Origin: Sphingomonas aliaeris
GTDB taxonomy: Bacteria; Pseudomonadota; Alphaproteobacteria; Sphingomonadales; Sphingomonadaceae
Assembly (NCBI RefSeq): GCF_016743815.1
Contig: NZ_CP061035.1
Location: 3,102,501-3,166,500, forward strand
Reading direction: 5' to 3'
Length of the DNA stretch: 64,000 nucleotides
Position 1 is the stretch's first letter. The number at the start of each line of letters is the position of its first letter. A model generated the notes under the pieces. That model had not been told where the DNA came from. It saw only the letters and a program-made list of their open reading frames with translations, and made no database searches. Made by a program: the position numbers and the translations under genes. Positions 8,286-17,895 of the stretch are shown piece by piece.

Positions 8286-9169
8286 AACAGGCTGTTCCAG
8301 ATGGAGGTGATACCGCCAATAAAGGCAGCGTGGCTGTCGATCAGTCGTGCGTGCCCACCCGCCGCGTCGATCGCGGTCGCGTAGAGCGAGCCAAGCTGCG
8401 GATCGGCCAGAACGTATGCGTCGCGTCCAACTACATGCTGTGCGCGGACGTCCGTCCCGATCAGCAGTCCGCTTACATAAGATGCGACACCACTGTCGTC
8501 GGCGCGCAGTCCGGTGACGAAATCCGCGCGCACGTTGAAAAGCCGCGTGAGCAATGCTTCGTCCGTCGCGTCGTTCACGCCCCGGTCGAAATCTGCGCCC
8601 GGTCGTACGTCAGCCGTCATCTGCGACGCGAGCAGGCTGTGCTTCTGCATCAACGCGAAGAGTTCGCCGGTCATCGCAGTGGCGAAACCGGTGATCGCTC
8701 CATCATCCAGGGTCGCCCATTTGCAGTGCGTGCCCGGCTGGCACAGCAGGGCGCTCGGAGGCACGAGGCCTGCCGCGACCGCACCAAGCAATTGCACTTC
8801 CTCACCGCGCATGACGTCGGCATGGCCGCCCGCGCGTGTTGCCACACCCGGAACGATTGCGGTCCGTCCGGACTCGACCCAGACGATCCCCGCCGACAGG
8901 CTTTGAAGATCTGCCGGACAATCGACATAGGGAATTTCGACCCACCCGCGGTTGGACCCGACCATGCCGGCGCACAGGATCGGCAGGTCGCCCATCCGTT
9001 GCCGAATGCCCGCCACCTCAGCCGGAAACTCGCCCGACGGGACGGACAAGATGCCACGATCGTCACGCTCTGTCTGTTCGACCATACCGCTCGCAATCCG
9101 ATACACGCGACGATTGGTGGTACCCCAATCGATCGCCAGAAACGTATCGGACGGAGCGGCGTCAGTCAT
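8282..9169 (-). CDS. dgoK: 2-dehydro-3-deoxygalactonokinase
   Basis: 295 residues. The start is the ATG giving MTDAAPSDTFLAIDWGTTN, which overlaps the upstream dehydrogenase stop by 8 bases. FLAIDWGTTNRRVYRI is the first phosphate-binding motif of this ASKHA kinase family. GMVGSNRGW, VPGVATRAGGHADVMRGEE and QPGTHCKWA are family-typical blocks. It phosphorylates 2-keto-3-deoxy-galactonate on C6 with ATP in the cytoplasm, feeding the aldolase encoded just downstream. The coupling of kinase and aldolase supports a real galactose branch next to the arabinose enzymes. Confidence 0.92.
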   Translation of the reverse strand: MTDAAPSDTFLAIDWGTTNRRVYRIASGMVEQTERDDRGILSVPSGEFPAEVAGIRQRMGDLPILCAGMVGSNRGWVEIPYVDCPADLQSLSAGIVWVESGRTAIVPGVATRAGGHADVMRGEEVQLLGAVAAGLVPPSALLCQPGTHCKWATLDDGAITGFATAMTGELFALMQKHSLLASQMTADVRPGADFDRGVNDATDEALLTRLFNVRADFVTGLRADDSGVASYVSGLLIGTDVRAQHVVGRDAYVLADPQLGSLYATAIDAAGGHARLIDSHAAFIGGITSIWNSLL

Positions 9170-10088
9170 GGAACGCTTCGGTCGTTTCGCGACGACCACG
9201 TAGGAAGGCGTCCGCGACCAGCCGGAGCGGATCGGTATCCACGTCGCTGCGCCCGCCGTGGATCAACGAGGCGAACCGCGCGTACAGGCCCGGATATTCG
9301 CGATCCTCGCTACGATCCGTACCGCTGGGAAGGGACAGGACTGCGCCGCCGTTCGACAGCTTCATCGTGCCGGCATCGGTTTCGACGATGATGTCCCAGC
9401 TTTGCGGACCGGTCTGCCGCCAGTCGAGGTCCATCGTAATTGGTGCACCCGCCGTATCGCGGAATTCGATGTCGGCGGCGATCGGCGCGGCGCGATTGGC
9501 GGGAATCGTCAGCGTTGCGGTCTTCAGGAAGAACGGGCGCGGCAGGATGTGAGTCGCGATCGACAGTGCGTTAATGCCCGGATCGAACACGCCGAGGCCG
9601 CCCGGTTCCCAGATCCAGGCCTGCCCCGGATGCCACACGCGGACATCCTCGCGCCAGACGATCGCGACGCGGTCGATCCGCCGCTCCGCAAGCCAGGCGC
9701 GCGCCGGTGCCACTCCGGCGGCAAAGCGCGAATGCCATGCGGCGAACAAAGTGACGCCGACTTTCCGCGCCTGATCGTCAAGCGCGGCGACCTCCGCCAG
9801 CGTCGCGCCGGGAGGCTTTTCGAGGAAGACATGTACGCCGCGTGAAAGTGCCTGCGCGGCAAGGTCGTAGCGAACCTGCGGCGGCGTGCAGAGTGCCACC
9901 GCATCGACCGCCGGACCTTCGGCCAACAGAGCGTCCAGGCTGCGGTGGTGCGCGATGCCCTCCACACCGGGATCGTGCGGGCTGACCGTTGCGGCCAGCC
10001 CGAACGCCTTGTTTCCGGCGATCGCGGGCAGATGCTGGTCGCGCGCGATCTTGCCCATGCCGACGACGGCGATGCGGATCGGGTCCAT
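9162..10088 (-). CDS. L-arabinose/D-galactose 1-dehydrogenase (Gfo/Idh/MocA family)
   Basis: 308 residues from the ATG at 10088, ATGA-coupled to the AraD1-like gene. It matches well, from memory, the Azospirillum L-arabinose 1-dehydrogenase and galactose dehydrogenase: GMGKIARDQHLPAI as the NAD(P)-binding motif, LCTPPQVRY, HVFLEKPPGATLAEV with the EKP signature, RWHPGQ-like VWHPGQAWIWEPGG, and GVFDPGINALSI carrying the catalytic helix. It oxidises the anomeric carbon of L-arabinose or D-galactose to the lactone. This is the first step of the shared oxidative trunk; the lactonase and dehydratase lie at 28.8-31.5 kb. Confidence 0.9.
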   Translation of the reverse strand: MDPIRIAVVGMGKIARDQHLPAIAGNKAFGLAATVSPHDPGVEGIAHHRSLDALLAEGPAVDAVALCTPPQVRYDLAAQALSRGVHVFLEKPPGATLAEVAALDDQARKVGVTLFAAWHSRFAAGVAPARAWLAERRIDRVAIVWREDVRVWHPGQAWIWEPGGLGVFDPGINALSIATHILPRPFFLKTATLTIPANRAAPIAADIEFRDTAGAPITMDLDWRQTGPQSWDIIVETDAGTMKLSNGGAVLSLPSGTDRSEDREYPGLYARFASLIHGGRSDVDTDPLRLVADAFLRGRRETTEAFHD

Positions 10089-11080
10089 CAAAGCGACCGG
10101 ACGGAAACCATGGCGGCGGCGGCGCGGGCGAGCGGATTGCGCAGCGGCAGAGTGAACGGCGCGGCCTCGATCTCGAACACGTCGCCGACCTCCGTCCTCA
10201 CCCCGTCGGCAAACGACAACGTCGCCGTGCCGAAGAAGTGGATGTGAATATCACCCGGACGACGGAACAAGGCATATTTGAAATGATGCTGTTCGAGATT
10301 GGCGAGGCTGTGCGACATATTGTCCTCGCCCGACAGGAACGGCTTTTCCCACAGCGTCTCGCCGTTCCGGACGATACGGCTGCTCCCCTCGACATGCGCA
10401 GGCGGGGCACCGACTAGCAATTCGGGGCCAAGCGCCGCCTGCCGGAGCTTGGAATGCGCCAGCCATAGATAGTTATGCCGCTCGGTCACGTGATCGCTGA
10501 ACTCGTTCGCAAGACACAGGCCCAGCCGGAACGGCGTCCCGTCCGGCCCGATCAGATAGATGCCGGCAAGCTCCGGCTCCTCCCCGCCATCCTGCGCGAA
10601 ATCGGGCATGGTCAGCGCTTCGCCCGGCGCGACCAACTGCGACCCATCGCCCTTGTAGAACCATTCTGGCTGCTGGCCTGTCTCGCCCGATGCCGGCTTG
10701 CCGCCCTCTACGCCTTCCAGGAACATGCGCATGGAATCGGTCTGCGTCGCCGCCGCGCTGGCGTCGCGGTGCATTTTGTCGCGTCCCTCGGCCGATCCGA
10801 GATGCGTCAGCCCCGTGCCGGTCAACAACACGTGCGCGTCGTCTTCATGATCGATCGGCGAGATCAGGCGACCGGCGGCATGCTCCGCTACCAGATCGAC
10901 CGGATTGCCCAGCCCGAGCGTATCGACCGCCTGCCGCAGCGTAGTGCCCTCGGCGATCGCCCGCATCGCGAGATCCCGGACGCTGGCCACGCCCTGTACG
11001 ACGAAGGCGGCGTCATCGATCGCCGCGATCACCGATCGTTCGCCACTCGCCGCACGATACTGCAGCAGACGGAATGCCAT
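10088..11080 (-). CDS. AraD1/GguC-type FAH-family 2-keto-3-deoxy-L-arabinonate dehydratase
   Basis: 330 residues; the ATG at 11080 is preceded by GGGAGAGG at good spacing (an adjacent TTG gives one residue more). The fumarylacetoacetate-hydrolase fold is seen in the C-terminal part: EPELAGIYLIGPDG, LANEFSDHVTERHNY, and SKLRQAALGPELLVG with metal-site acidic residues. The GguC/AraD1 group of FAH proteins lies in L-arabinose oxidation clusters and converts 2-keto-3-deoxy-L-arabinonate to 2-oxoglutarate semialdehyde. Here it lies between the semialdehyde dehydrogenase and the sugar dehydrogenase, exactly as that role requires. Confidence 0.82.
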   Translation of the reverse strand: MAFRLLQYRAASGERSVIAAIDDAAFVVQGVASVRDLAMRAIAEGTTLRQAVDTLGLGNPVDLVAEHAAGRLISPIDHEDDAHVLLTGTGLTHLGSAEGRDKMHRDASAAATQTDSMRMFLEGVEGGKPASGETGQQPEWFYKGDGSQLVAPGEALTMPDFAQDGGEEPELAGIYLIGPDGTPFRLGLCLANEFSDHVTERHNYLWLAHSKLRQAALGPELLVGAPPAHVEGSSRIVRNGETLWEKPFLSGEDNMSHSLANLEQHHFKYALFRRPGDIHIHFFGTATLSFADGVRTEVGDVFEIEAAPFTLPLRNPLARAAAAMVSVRSL

Positions 11081-11126
11081 CAAACCTCTCCCAGAAAATC
11101 GCCGTCATTGCGGCTGTATGTAAGCT

Positions 11127-12695
11127 TCAGCCGAGGTCGAGCGCCCCGTCGAGCAACCGCGGAACGCCGTCCCTGGCCGCATCGTCACGCAGTTCGGGCG
11201 GCAATACGGATTGCGCCAGGTTCTGGTAAGAAACGGGCCGCAGGAAACGGTCGATCGCAAGGCTGCCCACCGATGTCGTTCGGGCATCTGATGTCGCGGG
11301 ATAGGGACCACCGTGGACCATCGCATGCGCAACTTCCACGCCGGTCGGCCAGCCATTCGCGAGAATGCGCCCAACCCGGCGTTCGAGCGCAGGCAGCAAT
11401 TCGGTCGCCATTGCTTCGTCCTGCGAGTCCATGTGCAACGTTGCGGTCAGCTGTCCTTCCAGATCCTCGATCACGCGGCGCACTTCGTCCGTGTTGCGGC
11501 ATTTCACGACGATCGAGGATGCACCGAACACCTCATGCCCGAGCGACTCATCGGATAGAAAAGCCTCTGCCGTGGTCGTGAACAAGGCTGCCTGCCCGCA
11601 GGTCGTTCCCGCGCCCAGCTTGCCGCGAGCGAGGAGTTCGACGCCGGGCTTGCCGGCCAGCGTCTCGACACCCTTGGAATAAGCCGCATGGATACCGGGA
11701 GTCAGCATCGTGCTGGCTTCCGCAGTAAGCAACGCTTCCGTCGCTGAAGTGATAAAGGCATCCAGCCCTTCCCCCTCGACCGCAAGCACGAGGCCGGGGT
11801 TGGTGCAGAACTGACCCGATCCCATCGTCAGCGAACCGACAAAGGCCGCGCCGAGCGCTGCGCCGCGCGATGCGAGTGCAGCCGGGAGCAGGAGAACCGG
11901 ATTGATGCTCGACATTTCGGCATAGACCGGGATCGGAACCGGGCGTGCCTGTGCCAGCGCAAGGAGCGCAAGCCCGCCGCCACGCGATCCGGTAAAGCCG
12001 ACCGCCGCGATCCGCGGATCCTTCACCAACGCGCTGCCGAGATCGTTACCCGGGCCGACAAGATGCGAGAATACGCCGGCGGGTAAACCGCAGGCGGCGA
12101 TAGCGCGGCCGATCGCTTCGGCAACCAGCGCGCCCGTCTGCGGATGGGCCGGGTGTCCCTTGACGACCACTGGGCAGCCCGCCGCCAGTGCCGACGCGGT
12201 GTCGCCACCGGCAGTCGAGAAAGCGAGCGGGAAATTGGACGCGCCGAACACCGCTACCGGCCCCAGCGGAATCATGCGCAGGCGCAGGTCGGGGCGCGGC
12301 AACGGCTGGCGGTCGGGCATTGCGGGATCGATCCGCAGGCCGAGCCACGCGCCGCTGCGTACGACGCCGGCGAACAGCTTGAGCTGGCCGATCGTACGAC
12401 CGCGTTCGCCCTCCAGGCGGGCGCGCGGCAAACCGCTTTCAAGAATCGCGGCGACGATCAGGTCATCGCCGATCGCCAGAATCTCTTCGGCAATCTTCTC
12501 AAGGAATTGCGCGCGCGTCTCGCGGTCGGTCGAGCGGTATGCGTCGAACGCTGCGTCCGCCGCAGCGCAGGCCGCATCGACGTCGGACAAGCCATGAACC
12601 GGGAACGGATCGCCGACAGGTTCGCCGGTGGCCGCTGCGACGGACCGGAATTCGGACGTGTCGGCGCGGTCGATCGTGGCAGTGTCATCGGTCAT
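11127..12695 (-). CDS. 2,5-dioxovalerate (2-oxoglutarate semialdehyde) dehydrogenase
   Basis: 522 residues. The start is the ATG with AGGAGAT six bases upstream; longer frames lack a ribosome site. Aldehyde dehydrogenase hallmarks are visible: [16 protein letters not shown] for cofactor binding, [23 protein letters not shown], the general-base Glu260 in [11 protein letters not shown], and nucleophile Cys297 in [11 protein letters not shown]. The length and the NADP-type sequence fit the 2-ketoglutarate semialdehyde dehydrogenase that finishes non-phosphorylative pentose oxidation. It is the first gene of the operon that continues with AraD1, the dehydrogenase, DgoK, DgoA, GH43 and the esterase, and it carries a candidate operator close to its start. 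Confidence 0.92.
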   Translation of the reverse strand: MTDDTATIDRADTSEFRSVAAATGEPVGDPFPVHGLSDVDAACAAADAAFDAYRSTDRETRAQFLEKIAEEILAIGDDLIVAAILESGLPRARLEGERGRTIGQLKLFAGVVRSGAWLGLRIDPAMPDRQPLPRPDLRLRMIPLGPVAVFGASNFPLAFSTAGGDTASALAAGCPVVVKGHPAHPQTGALVAEAIGRAIAACGLPAGVFSHLVGPGNDLGSALVKDPRIAAVGFTGSRGGGLALLALAQARPVPIPVYAEMSSINPVLLLPAALASRGAALGAAFVGSLTMGSGQFCTNPGLVLAVEGEGLDAFITSATEALLTAEASTMLTPGIHAAYSKGVETLAGKPGVELLARGKLGAGTTCGQAALFTTTAEAFLSDESLGHEVFGASSIVVKCRNTDEVRRVIEDLEGQLTATLHMDSQDEAMATELLPALERRVGRILANGWPTGVEVAHAMVHGGPYPATSDARTTSVGSLAIDRFLRPVSYQNLAQSVLPPELRDDAARDGVPRLLDGALDLG

Positions 12696-12710
12696 GTGGA
12701 TCTCCTGATT

Positions 12711-12721
12711 ACTCCGACATA
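12711..12721. promoter_or_regulatory. Candidate operator upstream of the semialdehyde dehydrogenase
   Basis: ACTCCGACATA lies 16 bases upstream of the dehydrogenase start, in the 105-base region divergent from the FadR-type regulator gene. It matches 7 of 9 positions of the TGTCSGACA element seen more fully at 27162-27170, 28556-28564 and 21382-21390. The position close to the start suits a repressor. Binding by the adjacent regulator is an inference. Confidence 0.4.
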
Positions 12722-12800
12722 TTGTGCGAGGGCGCGAAACGCAATGATTTGTCGTTCCACTTGGCGGCGACCCTGTTAGGTGTTCCCCCCGGAGATCGAT

Positions 12801-13556
12801 ATGACCGACCAGATTGCCGACGACATTGGCGCCAAGAAAGCACGTACGCCGCGGGGCACCGGCCGCCGGCTGAACGGCGCGGTCGCCCACAAACTGGGTC
12901 TTGCCATTCTGTCAGGCGAATATGCGCCGGGGGACACGCTGTCTGGCGAGATCGCCTTTGCCGAGGAGTTGGAAGTCTCGCGCAGCGCCTACCGCGAGGC
13001 GGTGCAGGTGCTGATGGCCAAGGGATTGGTCGAAAGCCGTACGAAAACGGGAACACGGGTATTACCGCGCAGCCGCTGGAACCTGCTAGATCCCGAGGTG
13101 CTCGCCTGGGCATTCGCCGGGGAGCCGGATGTGGATTTCGTCCGCAACCTGTTCGAACTGCGCGCGATCGTCGAACCCGCCGCGGCAGGGCTCGCCGCCG
13201 AACGACGGGACAAGGCGGATCTCAAAGTGATGAAGGACGCTCTCGCAGCGATGCGGCGGCATACGCTGTCAACCGAAATCGGCCGCGCGGCCGACCGCGA
13301 TTTCCACACTGCGATTCTGCAGGCGACGCGCAACGACGCCTTGCTGACTCTCAGCGCGAGCATCGGGGCAGCAGTCAACTGGACGACACAGTTCAAGCAG
13401 CGCGGCCGCACGCTGCCACGCAACCCGTTGCCGGATCACATGCGTGTCTACGACGCCATCGTGGCAGGCGATTCGGGTGCGGCGAGCGATGCGATGCGCG
13501 TGCTGGTCGATCTGGCGCTGGACGATACGCGTACCGCGATGGGCGTCCGTAGCTAG
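12801..13556 (+). CDS. FadR/GntR-family transcriptional regulator
   Basis: 251 residues, ATG preceded by GGAG. The N-terminal winged helix spans about residues 20-90: [31 protein letters not shown] is the recognition region and the wing follows as [12 protein letters not shown]. The C-terminal FCD-type all-helical domain (about 110-240) has [16 protein letters not shown] and the metal-site pattern RDFHTAIL. This group usually binds sugar acids as inducers. It faces the arabinose/galactose oxidation operon across a short divergent region, so a role as repressor relieved by a sugar acid is likely. Its stop shares the palindrome CTAG with the stop of the convergent GH43-like gene. Confidence 0.88.
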   Translation: MTDQIADDIGAKKARTPRGTGRRLNGAVAHKLGLAILSGEYAPGDTLSGEIAFAEELEVSRSAYREAVQVLMAKGLVESRTKTGTRVLPRSRWNLLDPEVLAWAFAGEPDVDFVRNLFELRAIVEPAAAGLAAERRDKADLKVMKDALAAMRRHTLSTEIGRAADRDFHTAILQATRNDALLTLSASIGAAVNWTTQFKQRGRTLPRNPLPDHMRVYDAIVAGDSGAASDAMRVLVDLALDDTRTAMGVRS

Positions 13557-14575
13557 GGTTGCCTGGGATAGGCGCGCACCACTGCGTCATATTCCGCGCG
13601 CGAAATCGGTATCATCGATCCGTGCCTCGTACCGGCTGGCATTTCATAGCGGTTCCAGTCTGGCACGCCGGTATTACCCGACACTTGATACCACGGCCCC
13701 TTCAGCGTCGGTGCGGTCGACAGGCCGTAGCTCGTCCCGGCATATTGTTCGTAATATAGCAGCCAATCCTTCCCGTTCGGGGCGCGCACGATGGTCGGCG
13801 CTTCCCGAAAATTGGGACTGATCGGCGGACCCGGTAGCGGATACGGGCCGAGCAGTGTCTTCGCGCAACTAATGCGGATCGTCTTCCCCGTCGGCCAGTC
13901 GTATGAGGGGTAGCGCTCGTCCTTGATGACGACGCAATATCCCTTCTTGCCGTCCGGCTGAACGATCGTGTCGATCGTCGCCATATTCCAGGCGAACATC
14001 CGGCGCGGGGTCGCGGCGAACGTTCGGAGATCGGGCGATCGCACGTACAATGTCCTTTGGCTGGCCCAATAGCGTTCCGGGCCCTGCGCCGATCCGTCGA
14101 GATTGGGCGTGTGCCACGTCAGCAGGAACTGGCGCGACGGCGTGTCGTAGAACAGCTTGGGTGCGCCAATCCGCTGCAAGGCATGCGGATGCCCGGGGAT
14201 GTCGCGTAAATCGGGTCGATACGTGCCGAAGATCGTCCAGCGGACGAGATCGTCCGAAACCCAGAACCGGATCAGCGGATCGTCGTCGCCCTTGTTCCCG
14301 ACGAGATAGTACCGGCCGTCACCGCCACGCGCTATGGAGGCGTGGCCGTGATAGTCCGCAGACACTGGCCGCCCGCCGTTCAGCCGCGTCCAGTGGAGTC
14401 CGTCGAGGCTGACCGAATAATACAGATCGCCATAATGCTCTTTCGTCATGTGCGCGAAGAGATAGGCGCGGGCCGGATCCACATAAGGCGTAACCGGCCC
14501 GCCTGGCGCTTGCGCCAACGACGGGCCGGAAATAGCGAACAGCGCCGCGACCGCGCCTTGCATCGGCCGTCGCAC
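13553..14575 (-). CDS. GH43-like secreted beta-propeller glycosidase
   Basis: 340 residues from a GTG two bases after the upstream stop (ATG at 14563 is an alternative). A signal peptide is present (AVAALFAISGPSLAQA). The body has repeated propeller-blade patterns of glycosidases that read clinical phrases such as DLYYSVSLDGLHWTRLNGG, DGRYYLVGNKGDDD, APKLFYDTPSRQFLLTWH and REAPTIVRAPNGKDWLLYY, where the Glu may be catalytic. It fits a divergent GH43-type family (clan GH-F), though the exact family is uncertain. It is the last gene of the receptor-led operon, so it probably trims arabinan or arabinogalactan in the periplasm. Confidence 0.7.
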   Translation of the reverse strand: MRRPMQGAVAALFAISGPSLAQAPGGPVTPYVDPARAYLFAHMTKEHYGDLYYSVSLDGLHWTRLNGGRPVSADYHGHASIARGGDGRYYLVGNKGDDDPLIRFWVSDDLVRWTIFGTYRPDLRDIPGHPHALQRIGAPKLFYDTPSRQFLLTWHTPNLDGSAQGPERYWASQRTLYVRSPDLRTFAATPRRMFAWNMATIDTIVQPDGKKGYCVVIKDERYPSYDWPTGKTIRISCAKTLLGPYPLPGPPISPNFREAPTIVRAPNGKDWLLYYEQYAGTSYGLSTAPTLKGPWYQVSGNTGVPDWNRYEMPAGTRHGSMIPISRAEYDAVVRAYPRQP

Positions 14576-14577
14576 GA

Positions 14578-15741
14578 TCAGCGCCGTTTGCGCGGTACCG
14601 CTACGATCGGGTCGGCGGGCGGCACGACACCCTTTGGCGCCGCGGCCAGACGGCGGATCAGATCCGTTTCCGCCTTGCGATACGGCGTGCCGTCGTTCCG
14701 GAACACCTCGTGGAACCAGATGGTCGGTTCGGCCATGACATAAGGCTTCTGCCAGCTATCCCAAGGCAGCCGCGTCTGCGTGCGACCGTCGACGAAGCCC
14801 CAGTTCATTGCGGCAACATTGTAGCGCTTGGCGATCGGCAGCGATCCGTCGAACGTCGATCCGTTCCCGCGCGCCATATATTCGGTGCAGAGGATCGGCC
14901 GTCCATATGGCAGCAATTGCTTGATCCGCCCTTCGAACGCCTCCGGCCAACCATAATCGTGGAAGCTGATGACATCGGACTGGCCGAGTTGAAGCTTTTC
15001 CATCGCCGTCAGCTTGCCACCGGTCGGTGTCCAGTCATCGTGCCACCACACCCCCGACGTGATCGGCTGGCTTGGGTCTGCGTCGCGGACCCAGTCGAAC
15101 ACCTGCGCCAGCATCGCGCGCACCAGCGGTTCCTTGCCTTCCTGGCCCTTATACTGGTCCGCACCGTTGTCCGGCTCGTTCCACGCGTCCCAACCGAGGA
15201 TGCGGTCGTCGTTCGCGAACGCGCCGACGACGCCCTGCACATAGGCCTTGTACGCCGGATAGCGCGCGCGATCGCGCAGCCCCGGCAGCCCCGGTCCCTG
15301 AACCCAGCCCGAATTGTGCACGCCGGGGATCGGTGGATGCTGTGGTCCAAGCTTCGGATCGGGGTCCCAGCAACTGTCGAACAGGACGAACAGCGGCCTG
15401 ATTCCGTGCCGCTGCGCGATCGTCAGGAATTCGCCGATCCGCCGTTTGAAACCCTCGGGATCCTGCTGCCAGAGCTGATCATGCAGGAATACGCGCATCG
15501 TGTTCATCCCGATGCTTTGCGCAAGGTTCAGTTCGTAGTCGATCCGCTTGGGATCCCAGGTCGCTTCCTGCCACATTTCGAGCTGGTTGATCGCGCTGGC
15601 GGGGGTGTAGTTCGCCCCGACCAGCCAAGGCTGCTTCGCATACCAAGTATTGGCTTGCGCCTCGGTCCAGCGCCCCCGCGCCTCGGCTGGGACGGCGACG
15701 AATGCGGCGGTGACCAGCAGCGCAGTTACGAAGTGCTTCAT
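14578..15741 (-). CDS. GH5-like clan GH-A glycoside hydrolase, secreted
   Basis: 387 residues with signal peptide (FVTALLVTAAFVAVPAEA). A TIM-barrel hydrolase: MNTMRVFLHDQLWQQ as strand 2-3 region, ILGWDAWNEPDN with acid/base Glu189, DVISFHDYGWP, and PILCTEYMARG with nucleophile Glu287. Similar proteins are often labelled cellulase-like or 1,4-beta-xylanase. The surroundings (arabinose, galactose) make a beta-galactan or arabinoxylan backbone a fair alternative. It lies between galM and the GH43-like gene in the receptor-led operon. Confidence 0.75.
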   Translation of the reverse strand: MKHFVTALLVTAAFVAVPAEARGRWTEAQANTWYAKQPWLVGANYTPASAINQLEMWQEATWDPKRIDYELNLAQSIGMNTMRVFLHDQLWQQDPEGFKRRIGEFLTIAQRHGIRPLFVLFDSCWDPDPKLGPQHPPIPGVHNSGWVQGPGLPGLRDRARYPAYKAYVQGVVGAFANDDRILGWDAWNEPDNGADQYKGQEGKEPLVRAMLAQVFDWVRDADPSQPITSGVWWHDDWTPTGGKLTAMEKLQLGQSDVISFHDYGWPEAFEGRIKQLLPYGRPILCTEYMARGNGSTFDGSLPIAKRYNVAAMNWGFVDGRTQTRLPWDSWQKPYVMAEPTIWFHEVFRNDGTPYRKAETDLIRRLAAAPKGVVPPADPIVAVPRKRR

Positions 15742-15763
15742 CTCGTCTCTCCGGTTCGGTCGG

Positions 15764-16912
15764 TCAGCGCGCGATCGTCAGCTTGTAAACCATCGTGTTG
15801 CGATACGTCTGGCCGGGATTGAGCCGCACCGACGGGAAGCTCGGCTGGTTGGGTGCGTCCGGAAACAGCTGCGGCTCCATTACGATCGCATCGCCCATGC
15901 GGTAGATCTGCCCCTTCTTGCCCGTGATCGTGCCGTTGAAGAAGTTGCCCGAATAGAATTGCAGCCCCGGCTGGTTCGACCACAATTCGTATCCGCGTCC
16001 GGATACCGGCTCGACCACGCGCGCCATCAAATGCTGCGTCGGCGTGACGGCATTGCCGATCACCCAATTGTGGTCATAGCCACGGCCGTACGCGATCTGC
16101 GGATCGCGTGCGTCGCGCACCCGGTCCCCGATCGCGCGGGGTGTGCGGAAGTCGAAGACGGTGCCAGCAACAGGCACATGCTTGCCGGTCGGGATCGCCG
16201 TCGCGTCGGTCGGCGTGTACCGCTCCGCCGGGATCATCACGATATGCCCCATCGCCCCGCGCGGCGATCCGACGCCGGCCAGGTTCCAGTAAGCGTGGTT
16301 GCTGATGTTCACGACGGTCGGCTTGTCGGTCGTCGCGCGGTAATCGATCGTCAGCTGATTCTTCTCGTCCAGCGAATAGGTCGCGTAGGTCGTGACCGTG
16401 CCGGGATAGCCCATGTCCCCGTCCGGGCTGACATAGCGCAGCGTGACCGAAGCGACAGGTCCGCTTTTCACCTCGGTGACCTCCCACAGGACCTTGTCGG
16501 ATCCCTTCGTCCCGCCGTGCAGCGAATTGGGGCCGTCATTGGTAGGCGTAGTGTAGCTCTTGCCGTCGAGCGTAAAGCGACCCTTGGCGATGCGGTTGGC
16601 GACGCGGCCGACGGTCGCACCGAAGAATTCCGGCTTGGCGAGATAGCCGTCCAGCGTGTCGTAGCCGATCTGCACGTCCTCGACCTTGCCCGTCTTGTCC
16701 GGCATCATCAGCGCCTGAATCGACGCGCCGAGTGCGATGATCGTGGCGGAGACTCCGCGACCGTTGCTGAGCGTAACCGCAGGCACCTCCCGCCCGTCAG
16801 GCATTGTACCGAACGTCCTGCGCTTGGCATCCGCCGCCTGGGCGCCCGGCACCGTCGAGGCGATGGCGAGAGCGGCGAGCGCGGTGGCAGCAAGGCGGGT
16901 GCGGGTGTTCAT
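15764..16912 (-). CDS. galM: Aldose 1-epimerase, periplasmic form
   Basis: 382 residues. ATG at 16912 gives a clean signal peptide (MNTRTRLAATALAALAIAS, cut after AQA) with GGAGAAG upstream; a TTG five codons earlier is less likely. Mutarotase landmarks are present: GATVGRVANRIAKGRF, GPNSLHGG with the substrate His, NISNHAYWNLAG with the catalytic His, and LEFYSGN-like LQFYSGNFFNG near the end preceding the Glu. It interconverts alpha and beta anomers of galactose or arabinose in the periplasm, supplying the anomer used by the transporter or dehydrogenase. Confidence 0.92.
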   Translation of the reverse strand: MNTRTRLAATALAALAIASTVPGAQAADAKRRTFGTMPDGREVPAVTLSNGRGVSATIIALGASIQALMMPDKTGKVEDVQIGYDTLDGYLAKPEFFGATVGRVANRIAKGRFTLDGKSYTTPTNDGPNSLHGGTKGSDKVLWEVTEVKSGPVASVTLRYVSPDGDMGYPGTVTTYATYSLDEKNQLTIDYRATTDKPTVVNISNHAYWNLAGVGSPRGAMGHIVMIPAERYTPTDATAIPTGKHVPVAGTVFDFRTPRAIGDRVRDARDPQIAYGRGYDHNWVIGNAVTPTQHLMARVVEPVSGRGYELWSNQPGLQFYSGNFFNGTITGKKGQIYRMGDAIVMEPQLFPDAPNQPSFPSVRLNPGQTYRNTMVYKLTIAR

Positions 16913-16953
16913 GTCGTTCTTCTCCAAATGCTCGCGGTGCAGGCCAGCGACGT

Positions 16954-17895
16954 TCAGTCGGTCATCCGGACCGGCACGATGGTTCCGTCCTTAGCGTAGC
17001 GGATTCGATCGATCGCGACCTGCCGCTCGCCCTGATACGGTGCGCCACCGACCGGATTTTCCCAGCGATGATAGACGATAAGCCACGCTCCGGTCTTCGG
17101 ATCGCGCACGAAGCTGTGATGCCCCGGGCCCTTGTGCCGTTGGTCGCTCGACAGGATTTCGCCGCGATAGCGCCACGGCCCCAGCGGCGAACGCCCCATT
17201 GCGTAGTGGACCGAATAGTCCGGTCCGTTGAAGCGTCCGTGGCTGTAGGAAAGATAATAGATGCCGTTGCTCTCGTGCATGAACGCACCCTCGGTAAATT
17301 TGGGCGGCTGCGCGACCTTCACCTCGCGCGCGATCCCGACCATGTCTGGCGTCAATTCGAACACGCGCAACGTCGATCCTGCGCTGCCGCCGGCATACAT
17401 GTACGCCTTGCCAGACTTTCGATCGACGAACGTCATCGGGTCAATCGCCTCGAATCCGTTTCCGCCGGTCAGCAAAGGCCTTCCGCTGTCGATATACGGA
17501 CCCTCCGGGCGGGACGCGACCGCGACCCCGATCCGGCTCGGTGTCGGGTTTTGCGGCCCGACGGAATAATAGAGATACCACTTACGGCCACGCGTCGCGA
17601 CGCCCGGGGCCCACAGGAAATGCTCGCGCGCACCGTCGTCGCCGATCCACTTGATGCTGTCGCGGCGGATCAGTTCGCCGCGGCTTTTCCAGTGCTTGCG
17701 ATCGGTCGACGAAAAAGCGCCGAACCGGTCTGCCGCCCAGCTTCCGCCGGGTCCGCCGGTCGGAAAAACCCACAGCTCGTTGCCGATATACACAGCGTGC
17801 GGGTCGGCGCCCTGAAACTGCGGATTGTCGGCGAGGGCGGCGGTGGCCGTCAGCGCGGCAAACGTCAGGCCGATCCCGGCGAGAAAGCGCTTCAC
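16954..17895 (-). CDS. Glycoside hydrolase family 43 enzyme
   Basis: 313 residues from a GTG overlapping the previous stop (GTGA). Signal peptide KRFLAGIGLTFAALTATAALA. GH43 signatures: QGADPHAVYIGNELWVFPT with the base Asp, HFLWAPGVATRGRKWYLYYS, EAIDPMTFVDRKSGKAYMY with the pKa-modulating Asp, FTEGAFMHESNGIYYLSYS with the catalytic Glu, and KGPGHHSFVRDPKTGAW. This pattern resembles exo-acting beta-xylosidase/arabinofuranosidase subfamilies. Probable role: releasing arabinose from oligosaccharides imported by the TonB receptor encoded two genes upstream. Confidence 0.85.
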   Translation of the reverse strand: MKRFLAGIGLTFAALTATAALADNPQFQGADPHAVYIGNELWVFPTGGPGGSWAADRFGAFSSTDRKHWKSRGELIRRDSIKWIGDDGAREHFLWAPGVATRGRKWYLYYSVGPQNPTPSRIGVAVASRPEGPYIDSGRPLLTGGNGFEAIDPMTFVDRKSGKAYMYAGGSAGSTLRVFELTPDMVGIAREVKVAQPPKFTEGAFMHESNGIYYLSYSHGRFNGPDYSVHYAMGRSPLGPWRYRGEILSSDQRHKGPGHHSFVRDPKTGAWLIVYHRWENPVGGAPYQGERQVAIDRIRYAKDGTIVPVRMTD

